The notes under the pieces are model-generated. The model did no database searches and had not been told where the DNA came from. It saw only the letters and a program-made list of their open reading frames with translations. Of a stretch of DNA of 61,110 nucleotides, positions 51,783 to 60,421 are shown one piece after another. Location of the stretch: contig CAZRAY010000006.1 of the NCBI GenBank assembly GCA_964598235.1, forward strand, positions 1-61,110, given 5' to 3'. Position numbers and translations under genes: made by a program. Position 1 is the first letter of the stretch. Each line of letters opens with the position of its first letter. This stretch comes from UBA652 sp964598235. Its GTDB lineage: Bacteria; Pseudomonadota; Gammaproteobacteria; Nitrosococcales; Methylophagaceae.

Positions 51783-52077
51783 ATTTTCGAGTTTATCCCA
51801 TAAATTGGTTACTTCTATTATTTCATGAGGAGATAAGAGCTTTTTTGGATTATTGTCCAGTAGAAATGCAAACATATTGTTTAATACAACATATGAATGG
51901 TCAATGGAGTTTCCCTTCATCATAAATATCGACATTAGGAAAGTTGCCATGCACCTCGTCGAATTCACTTAATGAAAAACTATAAAGATTCTCATCATTT
52001 GATATAGCATTCCTAAATTTAACCATTAATAATTGAATGAGACTAATCTCGTATGATGAATATATTTCTGGATTCAT
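51777..52077 (-). pseudogene. Frameshifted small cassette gene, unknown function
   Basis: The reverse-strand ATG at 52077 opens a frame (MNPEIYSSYEISLIQLLMVK) that stops at 51901 after 58 codons. Removing one base from the GGG run complementary to 51913-51915 would join it to the next frame (NSIDHSYVVLNN, then LLDNNPKKLLSP), giving an intact protein of about 99 residues ending at 51777. Its start is only 8 bases behind a perfect GTTAGGC box (52091-52085), the standard cassette beginning. I do not recognise the family; the size and acidity would suit an immunity-type protein, but this is a guess. A sequencing error is possible. Confidence 0.55.
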
Positions 52078-52084
52078 ATTTTAT

Positions 52085-52189
52085 GCCTAACGGCTGCCGG
52101 CAATAATAGGAATTATTGTCATAAGTTTAATTAAAGTTATAACGAGAACCACAATTCTCGGTATTGTCGTTAAAGCACCAAACCGAGAA
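52085..52189 (-). repeat. Cassette boundary and palindrome-rich segment
   Basis: This 105-base stretch ends (reverse reading) in GTTAGGC, an exact attC core. It contains hairpins CAATAAT/ATTATTG (52101-52118), GAGAA/TTCTC (52144-52159) and the inverted pair TTCTCGG/CCGAGAA (52155-52161 with 52183-52189). It probably represents the attC of a lost neighbouring cassette plus junction sequence. It separates the cassette genes from the acyl-CoA synthetase gene. Confidence 0.5.
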
Positions 52190-52205
52190 CTAAAGTCACT
52201 GTGTT

Positions 52206-54002
52206 TTAACTATAAATCTTCTCAATATCCGCTTTATGATGTGCCATCACCTGCGGACGTTTAATCTTCATGGTGGGCGTCATTAAGCCTGCATCAACTT
52301 CCCAGGCATCCAGTGTGAGGGCGACTTTACGAATTCTGGCATAGGCGGGGAAATCATGGAGTAAATCGCGGAGCATTTTGGTGATATTGGCATGCACTTC
52401 TTTATTATTGAGGCTTTCAGTATCAAAAGGGTCACAGCCATGCTTTTTGGCAAAGCTGACCCATTTTTCTTGATTGAGTACGAGTAGGGCAGCAAGGAAG
52501 TTTTCGCCTTCGCCGATAACCAGCGCTTGTTCAAATAAAGAATCAAGCAAGATGGCATTTTCAATGTCGCCTGGTGGCACTTTTTCGCCATTAGACAGGA
52601 CTAAAATATCTTTAATTCGGCCTGTTATGTGGATTCTACCATCTTCAATTTTGGCTTGGTCGCCGGTATGTAACCAACCGCGAGAGTCGATGACTTGTGC
52701 GGTGGCTTTATGGTTATTCCAATAGCCGAGCATATTGCCGGGGCCACGAACGAGCAATTCATCATTATCGCCAATCATCACGCCAACACCGGGTAAGGCA
52801 GGGCCAACACTGGTGGGATCATTATTCGTAGGCGTATTCACACTGACCATGGGGCTGGTTTCAGTTAAACCATAGCCTTGTAATAAACAGAAGCCAAGGC
52901 CAATAAACATTTTGGCAACGGGTACGGGTAGGGCGGCGCCGCCACTGATGATAATACGTAAATTACCCCCCAATTTATCTTGTACTTTTTTACCGACAAG
53001 CTTATTGAGCAGCGGATTAAGCAATAAACCGGGGCGCCAGCCTGCTTGTTTTTGATCGTATTGAAATTGTGTCCAGCCCGTTTTCATCGCGGTGTGGAAT
53101 AGGGTTTTCTTGAGGTTTGATCCTGCGGTCATTTGATCTTGTAGGCGCACGTAAATGCGTTCAAAAATACGGGGTACGGCGATCATAATAGACGGCTTAA
53201 CATTTGATAAGTCCGTTGAAAGCTGGGCGATACCACGTGCATAGGCAACACATGCGCCTGCCATCATGGGCAGATAATAACCTGCCGTGCGTTCTAATGT
53301 GTGTGAAAGCGGTAAGAATGACAGAAAGGTGTCATCTTCATTAATATCATTGACTAAGCTAAGCGATATCGCCGCAACAGACAGCATATTATGATGGCTA
53401 AGCATCACACCTTTAGGTCGCCCGGTGGTGCCAGAGGTGTAAATAATAGAGGCTAATTTATGAGGATCAGTATCCCATTCTTGTAAATCACCCCAATTTT
53501 CGGGCAGCCAATGATTAGAAAAGACAGCAGGGTCTGATAAGCCCGCCGCATCACCGTCACCTAGAATAATCACACGTTTTAAGGCATGGTCTTCGGTAAT
53601 ACTCGGTTGTAATTTTTTCCATTGCCCTGCCGTTTGTAAAAATACTAATTTAACATCGGCATCATTCAGAATATAGGCAACATTATCGGGTCTATCATCT
53701 GGATAGAGCGGCACGACGATCAAGCCCAGCCCTAAGGCGGCTTGATCGAAGAATACCCATTCTTTGCTGTTTTTGAGATTCAACGCAACCGTATCACCCG
53801 GCTCTAGGCCTTCTTGCATAAGCGCTTGTTGCCAACGGGCAACTTGGGTGGCAGTTTCTTGCCAGGTGATGTCAACCCACGATTCATTATCGCTATCATA
53901 GCTGCGATAAGCAGGATTATTGGGTGTACGGCTTACGCGTTCTTGGAATAGACCATACAGTGTGCCTGCTTGTTCGAGTGCAATCGTATCTTGTGCTGCC
54001 AT
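52206..54002 (-). CDS. Long-chain acyl-CoA synthetase (AMP-forming)
   Basis: Activates fatty acids to acyl-CoA using ATP. The 598-residue ANL-family enzyme has the P-loop IIYTSGTTGRPKGVMLSHHN, QGYGLTETSP, the hinge region GWLHTGDQAKIEDGRIHITG and RIKDILVLSNGEKVPP. The N-terminus (LYGLFQERVSRTPNNPAYRS) and the length resemble the FadD15/long-chain group common in actinobacteria and marine gammaproteobacteria. It follows fadL by 27 bases, so uptake and activation are co-transcribed. Confidence 0.9.
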   Translation of the reverse strand: MAAQDTIALEQAGTLYGLFQERVSRTPNNPAYRSYDSDNESWVDITWQETATQVARWQQALMQEGLEPGDTVALNLKNSKEWVFFDQAALGLGLIVVPLYPDDRPDNVAYILNDADVKLVFLQTAGQWKKLQPSITEDHALKRVIILGDGDAAGLSDPAVFSNHWLPENWGDLQEWDTDPHKLASIIYTSGTTGRPKGVMLSHHNMLSVAAISLSLVNDINEDDTFLSFLPLSHTLERTAGYYLPMMAGACVAYARGIAQLSTDLSNVKPSIMIAVPRIFERIYVRLQDQMTAGSNLKKTLFHTAMKTGWTQFQYDQKQAGWRPGLLLNPLLNKLVGKKVQDKLGGNLRIIISGGAALPVPVAKMFIGLGFCLLQGYGLTETSPMVSVNTPTNNDPTSVGPALPGVGVMIGDNDELLVRGPGNMLGYWNNHKATAQVIDSRGWLHTGDQAKIEDGRIHITGRIKDILVLSNGEKVPPGDIENAILLDSLFEQALVIGEGENFLAALLVLNQEKWVSFAKKHGCDPFDTESLNNKEVHANITKMLRDLLHDFPAYARIRKVALTLDAWEVDAGLMTPTMKIKRPQVMAHHKADIEKIYS

Positions 54003-54029
54003 CAGGAATCTCCGTTTAGCGTTTAAATA

Positions 54030-55331
54030 TTATAGAAATTCCCAACGTGCTTGCAGGCCTAGAATATCAACATCGGCCTCATATTCGCCTTGGAGGTTAT
54101 AGCCATTATCATCTGTTTCATTGATTTCAGGATCTTTAACAAAAACATGACTATAGCCTGCATCTACCGTTAAGTGCTTGCTGACACGGTAGCTAGCACC
54201 AACAGATAACCAGTTACGTGTGTTATCTGGAATACGTGCTGTACGGCGCTCTGGGCTAGGAACCGGTGTTTCTTCATAGGCATAGCCTACGCGGAACGTC
54301 CATTTGGGGCTGTGTTCATAGATTGCACCAATACCATAGCGCATTGAATTTTCCCAATCTTCTGGTTTAGTGCTGTTTAGAATCCCGGCAGATTCAATTT
54401 TGAGCTCTTTAAAGCGACTCCAACGCACCCAAGTTGCATCCGCCACAATGGCAAGTTTATCGCTTGCTTGATGATGCATGGCGAGAGAGAGATTTTCAGG
54501 CACAGTAACATCACCTGATATTTTTTCTTTTGTTACTTGTACACCTGCACCAGTTGTGAGCTTGCCATCACCTCTGAGCGTGTGTGATATTTTAGAGCGG
54601 TAAGCGAGACCCCAGCGGGTATATTCCGTCGCTTGGAAGGTTGCCCCTAAGTTATAACCCCAGCTCCAATCATCGGCAGTGAGCTTGACCTTACCATCAG
54701 CGGCTTGTGGGAAACCGGCTGTGGCACCCAAATCTGCTGCTTGGGTAAGTTCTAAATCAATATATTGTGCGTTAATGCCCGCGCCTACAGACCATTTATC
54801 GTTGACCTTAAAACCAATGCTCGGGTTGATGTTAACAGTGAGTAGATCGGATTTGATAGCATGATAACGGCCCACCCAATCATTGTCATATTCAGTGACT
54901 AGACCAAAGGGTGCATTCACACCGAGGCCCAGCACTGCGCGATCATTTAGGCGATAGGCCAAATAAAGATTAGGCACAATTCCAATTTCGTCTGTTTCAT
55001 CATCGCCGCCTACCAAGGGCTGGCCAGAGAAGCCACCAGCGCCACCAAAGTTAGGTACCGCGGAACCTTCATTATTAAATTTGGCACGTGAGAATATGGC
55101 GTTGACGCCTTGGTTGATTTGGCTATTAGTGAGTTGTGTTAAACCTGCTGGATTATAGAAAACAGTGCTGGCATCTTCGGCCACTGCCGCGCCACCTGCG
55201 AATGCACGACCTAAACCAGTGATACTTTGTTCAGCAACCGCGTAACCTGCTGCATAACTGCTTGCACTGAATGCTATTGCACTGACGATGCCGCCAAGGA
55301 GCAATGCACTTTTCTTAATTTGTTTTGCCAT
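54030..55331 (-). CDS. fadL: FadL-type outer-membrane hydrophobe transporter
   Basis: Outer-membrane barrel carrying long-chain fatty acids or other hydrophobic compounds. I use the ATG at 55331, behind GGAGAGAG, giving 433 residues; the frame runs further upstream. A signal peptide ends at SSYAAGYAVAEQS. The N-terminal hatch has GLGRAFAGGAAVAEDASTVF then NPAGLTQL, the family signature, and the protein ends in a barrel strand (GLQARWEFL). TGCCAT/ATGGCA (55364-55380) in the leader is a possible operator. The acyl-CoA synthetase gene follows. Confidence 0.93.
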   Translation of the reverse strand: MAKQIKKSALLLGGIVSAIAFSASSYAAGYAVAEQSITGLGRAFAGGAAVAEDASTVFYNPAGLTQLTNSQINQGVNAIFSRAKFNNEGSAVPNFGGAGGFSGQPLVGGDDETDEIGIVPNLYLAYRLNDRAVLGLGVNAPFGLVTEYDNDWVGRYHAIKSDLLTVNINPSIGFKVNDKWSVGAGINAQYIDLELTQAADLGATAGFPQAADGKVKLTADDWSWGYNLGATFQATEYTRWGLAYRSKISHTLRGDGKLTTGAGVQVTKEKISGDVTVPENLSLAMHHQASDKLAIVADATWVRWSRFKELKIESAGILNSTKPEDWENSMRYGIGAIYEHSPKWTFRVGYAYEETPVPSPERRTARIPDNTRNWLSVGASYRVSKHLTVDAGYSHVFVKDPEINETDDNGYNLQGEYEADVDILGLQARWEFL

Positions 55332-55463
55332 CGAATCTCTCTCCAAATTCTTTAAACCAAAGGTGCCATAAAACATGGCATAAAGGTTAAAAGTAACCCA
55401 TGAACTAAAAAGGTGCAAGTCTTAGCAGGGGTGTATTGTCATTATGGCAAGGTAAAGAGCAGC

Positions 55464-56171
55464 TTAGATGCGTTGAAACAACAGGTCCCATACGCCATGA
55501 CCAAGCCGGTGCCCACGTTGTTCAAACTTAGTGAATGGGCGGTAGTCAGGGCGTGGAATGAATTGACCCGTTTCCGCACAATTTTGGAAATCTGTATTTT
55601 GTGAGACATCAATTAACATGTGTTCTGCATAATGTTCCCAGTCCGTAGCAAGATGAAAATAGCCGTGTTTTGCAATCTTTCTAGCAAGCAATGCGATAAA
55701 TTCAGGTTGAACAATACGCCGTTTATGGTGTCTTTTTTTATGCCATGGATCGGGGAAATAGAGTTGTACGCGGCTCAGGGAGTTATCTGCAATTTGTTTA
55801 TTTAATAATTCAACCGCATCCATGCACGCGACGCGCAAATTAGTAATCTGATGTTTTGCTATTAAATTAAGCAGGTGGCCCACACCAGGGCGATGTACTT
55901 CGATACCTAAATAATCTTGTTCAGGGTGCGCGATGGCCATTTTTGCTAGGCTATCACCATTACCAAAACCGATTTCAATCACTTTTGGTGCATCGCGACC
56001 AAATAGCGCATTCAAATCAATAAGGGCTCCTTCATCCACCCCAAAATCACCCCATAGGGTATCCAAAGCGCGTTGTTGTGCTGTCGTTAATCGTCCTTCG
56101 CGCTTAACGAAGCTGCGAATAGTGCGTAAAGGTTTGCTATCATTCAAGGGATAAGGCGCTCTTTGGGGCAT
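55464..56171 (-). CDS. trmB: tRNA (guanine-N7)-methyltransferase
   Basis: Methylates G46 of tRNA with S-adenosylmethionine. The 235-residue product has the SAM-binding EIGFGNGDSLAKMA, the DYLGIEVHRPGVGHLL strand and the RNA-binding YFPDPWHKKRHHKRR. It ends with TKFEQRGHRLGHGVWDL. These motifs are diagnostic of TrmB. It is divergent from the DUF1415 gene across an 82-base gap and may be co-transcribed with fadL downstream. Confidence 0.95.
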   Translation of the reverse strand: MPQRAPYPLNDSKPLRTIRSFVKREGRLTTAQQRALDTLWGDFGVDEGALIDLNALFGRDAPKVIEIGFGNGDSLAKMAIAHPEQDYLGIEVHRPGVGHLLNLIAKHQITNLRVACMDAVELLNKQIADNSLSRVQLYFPDPWHKKRHHKRRIVQPEFIALLARKIAKHGYFHLATDWEHYAEHMLIDVSQNTDFQNCAETGQFIPRPDYRPFTKFEQRGHRLGHGVWDLLFQRI

Positions 56172-56253
56172 ATGGTTAGTGGTTAGAGGGTGATCATACG
56201 CAATTACGCCAAAGCAATCAAAACAAGTGCGTACAAATTAGATAGGTGAATTC

Positions 56254-56793
56254 TTGGAACAAGATAAAATTATTAAGTCCGTTAGGCATTGGGTGGAAAC
56301 TGTGGTGGTGGGGTTGAATTTATGCCCTTTTGCTAAAAAGGAATTAGTGAATAACCGTGTGCGGTTTGTGGTTAGCGAAGCGGAAAATGAAGCGGATTTA
56401 TTGATGGCTTTGCAAACGGAACTAAATATTCTCGAGCAAGATCATGAGATTGAGACAACGTTATTGATTCATCCTAAGGTATTGCAAGATTTCTACGATT
56501 ACAATGAATTTTTGGATGCAGCGGATGGTCTATTGATAGAGATGGAACGCGATGGGATTATTCAGGTGGCGAGTTTTCATCCAGATTATCAGTTTGCAGA
56601 AACGGATCCAGATGATGTGGAAAATTATACGAATCGCTCACCTTATCCCTTATTGCATTTGATTCGGGAAGCAAGCTTGGAAAAAGCGATTGCGCATTAT
56701 CCTGATGCAGATAAGATCCCAGCGCGGAATATGGCCTTATTAAGAGAACTGGGTTTGGATAAAATACGCGCTTTATTTACGGATGAGTTATGA
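56254..56793 (+). CDS. DUF1415 family protein
   Basis: A 179-residue cytosolic protein with the family signature VGLNLCPFAKKEL near residue 22 and ASFHPDYQFAETDPDD in the middle, ending with RELGLDKIRALF. The start is TTG at 56254 with AGGTG upstream. DUF1415 proteins are widespread in proteobacteria and have no settled function; the Cys-Pro-Phe and His-Pro motifs suggest a catalytic or metal site. It overlaps the MOSC gene by 4 bases. Confidence 0.88.
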   Translation: MEQDKIIKSVRHWVETVVVGLNLCPFAKKELVNNRVRFVVSEAENEADLLMALQTELNILEQDHEIETTLLIHPKVLQDFYDYNEFLDAADGLLIEMERDGIIQVASFHPDYQFAETDPDDVENYTNRSPYPLLHLIREASLEKAIAHYPDADKIPARNMALLRELGLDKIRALFTDEL

Positions 56794-57257
56794 CAGGCAC
56801 GGTTAAAATGATTTTAATTGCTGAGCAAGCGGGCGACACGCTCCTGCCAATTCAATCTGCAATGTTAAGAGTAGGGAAGGGCATTGTGGGCGATCGCTAT
56901 TACTCAGGGCAGGGTGAGTTTTCCAAGAAACATGAAGGATCACCTGCGCTTGAAGTGTCATTGATTGAGCAAGAAGAAATAGACCAGTTCGAGCGCGTTA
57001 CGGGATTGGGTTATACGGCGGCAGATTTTCGTCGAAATATTGTGACCGAACATATCCGGTTGAATGATTTAGTGGGTAAAGAATTTTATATTGGCAAGGT
57101 GAAGTTAAAGGGCATTAAATTATGTGAGCCTTGTGCTTATTTGGCGGCGAGATTGGGCGAACAAGTAATGACGAAACTATTGCATAAAGCGGGGTTGCGG
57201 GCACAAGTATTAGTGGGTGGTGACATCCAAATATTAGATTCAATAAGAGAACGTTAA
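56790..57257 (+). CDS. MOSC-domain protein
   Basis: A 155-residue single-domain MOSC protein related to the C-terminal part of molybdenum-cofactor sulfurase. GKGIVGDRYYSGQGEF near residue 30 and RRNIVTEHIRLNDL are family motifs. The invariant Cys is in LCEPCAYLAARLG. Such stand-alone proteins may carry sulfur for metal cofactors or act on N-hydroxylated compounds. It overlaps DUF1415 and is followed 1 base later by the permease gene. Confidence 0.88.
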   Translation: MTGTVKMILIAEQAGDTLLPIQSAMLRVGKGIVGDRYYSGQGEFSKKHEGSPALEVSLIEQEEIDQFERVTGLGYTAADFRRNIVTEHIRLNDLVGKEFYIGKVKLKGIKLCEPCAYLAARLGEQVMTKLLHKAGLRAQVLVGGDIQILDSIRER

Positions 57258-57258
57258 A

Positions 57259-58407
57259 ATGGCATCGTGTTGTGATTCAGAAGCGCCTAAACCGGCAGAA
57301 CCTATTGTAAGCAGTAGTTGCTGTGGGGGCGAAACGGAAACGGTAGTAGCAGAGCCTATTATCGTCGGAAGTAGCTGTTGTGATAGCGACTTACCGACTG
57401 CAAAACGGCGGTTTGATTGGTTGCTCTGGGGCACTTTATTTTTGGTGACAGTGGCTTATTTGATTGATTTAGTCGGTTTGCCTATTTCTGGTGCGATAGC
57501 GGAGATGACATCGGCTGTGCGTAGCTTAATGGACAGTATGTGGATTGGTTTAGGCTTAGGCATGTTTTTTGTGGGTGTGTTGGGGCGGGTGCCGCGAGAA
57601 TTTGTGTCTGGTGTGTTAGGGCGAGGCGATAGCGCAGGTGGGATTGTGCGGGCAACGTTTGCGGGGGTGTTATTAGATTTATGTAGTCATGGCATTTTAT
57701 TGGTTGCGATGCGTTTATATCAACGCGGCGCAAGCTTAGGCCAAGTGATGGCCTTTTTAATTGCAAGCCCGTGGAATTCATTGTCGCTCACCGTTATTTT
57801 GATTGCCCTAATTGGCTGGCAATGGACGTTATTATTTGTTGCTTGTTCGATGTTTATTGGCATTGTGAGTGGATTGATTTTTAATGTGTTAGTGAAATCA
57901 GGTCGTTTGCCTGCGAACCCCAATATTGTTGATATGGCAGGCTTTGAGTTTTGGCCTGAAGCCAAATCTCGCTGGCAAGCGACAAAATTTGATTTAGCGT
58001 GGTGGAAAGGCATGCTGTGGGAAGGCTTAAAAGATTCACGGATGATTGTGCGCTGGCTATTACTGGGTGTGTTGTTGGCAGCGGCCATTCGAACCTTTGT
58101 CTCTATCGAGCATTTTCAAACCTATTTTGGTGCGACATTGGCGGGGTTAGGGATGACACTAGTGGTGGCGACAGTGTTAGAAATTTGCTCTGAAGGATCA
58201 ACGCCTATTGCAGCGGACTTACTGACGCGGGCGCAGGCACCGGGTAATAGTTTTGCCTTTTTGATGACAGGTGTGGCGACGGATTATACAGAAATAATAT
58301 CTTTAAAAGAAACCACAAAATCTTGGAAAATAGCCTTATTTTTGCCCTTGGTGACCGTGCCACAAGTGATTGTTTTTGCATGGGTAATGAACCTAGCGGG
58401 TGCTTAG
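57259..58407 (+). CDS. ArsP_1/DUF318-type permease with Cys-Cys-rich N-terminus
   Basis: A 382-residue inner-membrane protein of the predicted permease (ArsP_1) family. The N-terminal 45 residues carry three SCC motifs (Cys4-5, Cys21-22, Cys40-41) at roughly 18-residue spacing, an evident metal- or metalloid-binding tail. About eight hydrophobic helices follow, with the family motif VLEICSEGSTPIAADL around residue 308. A first block has GILLVAMRLYQRGASLG and SPWNSLSLT. Relatives export arsenic compounds or copper/zinc. It is in one overlapping operon with the DUF1415 and MOSC genes. Substrate unknown. Confidence 0.82.
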   Translation: MASCCDSEAPKPAEPIVSSSCCGGETETVVAEPIIVGSSCCDSDLPTAKRRFDWLLWGTLFLVTVAYLIDLVGLPISGAIAEMTSAVRSLMDSMWIGLGLGMFFVGVLGRVPREFVSGVLGRGDSAGGIVRATFAGVLLDLCSHGILLVAMRLYQRGASLGQVMAFLIASPWNSLSLTVILIALIGWQWTLLFVACSMFIGIVSGLIFNVLVKSGRLPANPNIVDMAGFEFWPEAKSRWQATKFDLAWWKGMLWEGLKDSRMIVRWLLLGVLLAAAIRTFVSIEHFQTYFGATLAGLGMTLVVATVLEICSEGSTPIAADLLTRAQAPGNSFAFLMTGVATDYTEIISLKETTKSWKIALFLPLVTVPQVIVFAWVMNLAGA

Positions 58408-58546
58408 GAATACTATTGAATAGTGAAATTCACAGGCGCGAGCCACGCTGACGTAGTATTATATAAGGTCTACTAGCGTGCACAGTTACGTATTAAAGTG
58501 CTGAACATTTAGCACGATAAATAAGAAATCTCGGAGAGAATGGCAG

Positions 58547-60376
58547 ATGGCGCATCCTGTATTAGAACAAGTTACGAATGACATTATTGAACGCAGCAAG
58601 GAAATGCGTGCGATCTATTTAGCGCGGGTGGATGCGGCAGTTGAAGAAGGCCCTTATCGTTCTCAGTTAGCATGTGGCAATTTGGTGCATGGTTTTGCGG
58701 CGTGTGCGCTCGGCGAGAAAACTGATTTATCGGGAAATGTGAAGGCCAATGTCGGCATTATCTCATCTTATAACGATATGCTTTCAGCGCATCAGCCATA
58801 TAAAGATTATCCGGATATCATTAAAGCAGCCGCGGCGAAAGCAGGCGGGATCGCACAGTTTGCAGGTGGTGTACCTGCGATGTGTGATGGCGTAACCCAA
58901 GGTCAACCGGGCATGGAATTATCGTTATTTAGCCGTGATGTGATTGCGATGTCGTCGGCGATCGGCTTGAGCCATAATATGTTTGATGCCGCTTTATTTT
59001 TAGGCGTGTGTGACAAAATCGTACCCGGTCTATTAATTTCAGCATTAAGCTTTGGTCATTTGCCAGCGGTATTCGTGCCAGGTGGTCCAATGCCTAGCGG
59101 TTTGCCGAATAAAGAAAAAGTACGGATCCGTCAGCTTTATGCTGAAGGCAAAGTGGGTCGCGATGCCTTATTAAAAGCAGAATCCGAGTCTTATCATAGC
59201 GCGGGCACGTGTACGTTCTACGGCACAGCGAATAGTAACCAGATGATGGTTGAAATGATGGGCCTACATTTACCCGGCAGCTCATTCATCAATCCCGGTA
59301 CGCCATTGCGTAAAGCGCTAACCGAAAGCGCTACTGAGCAAGTATTGAAATACACAGCGCTAGGCGATGATTTCCGTCCTATCGGTTATATGATTGATGA
59401 AAAAGCGATTATCAATGCGATTATTGGTTTAATGGCAACGGGTGGTTCGACGAATCACACCATGCATTTAATCGCAATTGCGCGGGCAGCAGGCATTATC
59501 GTTAACTGGGATGATTTCGATAAATTAACCCGTATTATTCCCTTATTAACCCGAATTTATCCGAATGGCGACGCTGATATTAACCACTTCCAAGCAGCCG
59601 GTGGTATGGGCGTGTTAATTGGTGAGCTATTGAAACATGGTTTAATGCACGAAGACATTATGACGGTTGCATCAACGCGCGGCATGAATAGTTACACCGA
59701 AGAGCCTAAACTCGTTGACGATAAATTGATCTGGGAAGAAGGGCCGGAAGATTCGCTAGATACGAATGTGATTGGTACGGTTAAAAAACCATTTTCAACC
59801 AGTGGTGGTTTGCATTTGATTCACGGTAATTTAGGCCGTGGTATGTCTAAGATCTCTGCGGTTGCCGAGGAGCATCAAGTGGTTGAAGCGCCTGCAATGG
59901 TGTTTGATGATCAAGATGATGTCGTTGAAGCATTTAAACGTGGCGAAATGGAAAAAGATTTGATCGTCGTATTGCGCTTCCAAGGGCCAAAAGCGAATGG
60001 GATGCCAGAATTACATAAACTCACGCCATTATTAGGTTCGTTGCAAGATAAAGGCTTTAAAGTCGCGATTGTGACCGATGGTCGTATGTCGGGCGCGTCA
60101 GGCAAGATACCTTCTGCGATTCATATGTGCCCAGAATGTGAAGTCGGTGGGCCGCTTACGAGAGTTCGGACTGGCGACATGATCCAGTTAAACACACAAA
60201 CAGGCCGTTTGAATATTCAAATTGACGCGGATACGTTTGAGAACCGCACACAATGTATCAAAGGCAGTACAGACCATCATTATGGTATGGGGCGTGAGCT
60301 GTTTGATAGCTTCCGTAGAGGCGTTTCTTCAGCAGAAACGGGGGCAATCAATATGTTTAATAATGATGAGCTGTAA
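58547..60376 (+). CDS. edd: 6-phosphogluconate dehydratase
   Basis: Entner-Doudoroff enzyme forming 2-keto-3-deoxy-6-phosphogluconate. The 609-residue IlvD/Edd-family protein has GVPAMCDGVTQGQPGMELSL with a cluster-ligand Cys, LGVCDKIVPGLLISAL, GTCTFYGTANSNQMM and the C-terminal TDGRMSGASGKIPSAIH. The length and the YNDMLSAHQPY motif fit Edd and not the amino-acid dehydratase. GGAG precedes the ATG at 58547; an out-of-frame ATG at 58540 is a decoy. eda follows after 45 bases. GTGAAATTCAC (58423-58433) and a GTGCT/AGCAC repeat near 58498 are the only upstream symmetries. Confidence 0.96.
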   Translation: MAHPVLEQVTNDIIERSKEMRAIYLARVDAAVEEGPYRSQLACGNLVHGFAACALGEKTDLSGNVKANVGIISSYNDMLSAHQPYKDYPDIIKAAAAKAGGIAQFAGGVPAMCDGVTQGQPGMELSLFSRDVIAMSSAIGLSHNMFDAALFLGVCDKIVPGLLISALSFGHLPAVFVPGGPMPSGLPNKEKVRIRQLYAEGKVGRDALLKAESESYHSAGTCTFYGTANSNQMMVEMMGLHLPGSSFINPGTPLRKALTESATEQVLKYTALGDDFRPIGYMIDEKAIINAIIGLMATGGSTNHTMHLIAIARAAGIIVNWDDFDKLTRIIPLLTRIYPNGDADINHFQAAGGMGVLIGELLKHGLMHEDIMTVASTRGMNSYTEEPKLVDDKLIWEEGPEDSLDTNVIGTVKKPFSTSGGLHLIHGNLGRGMSKISAVAEEHQVVEAPAMVFDDQDDVVEAFKRGEMEKDLIVVLRFQGPKANGMPELHKLTPLLGSLQDKGFKVAIVTDGRMSGASGKIPSAIHMCPECEVGGPLTRVRTGDMIQLNTQTGRLNIQIDADTFENRTQCIKGSTDHHYGMGRELFDSFRRGVSSAETGAINMFNNDEL

Positions 60377-60421
60377 GCGAATCATTCTGAATTAATAAAC
60401 TTAAATTTTGGAAAAAATATA

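Noticed and set aside
58423..58433. GTGAAATTCAC palindrome ahead of edd as a HexR operator
   Set aside because: It does not match the HexR consensus; an 11-base palindrome may occur by chance.
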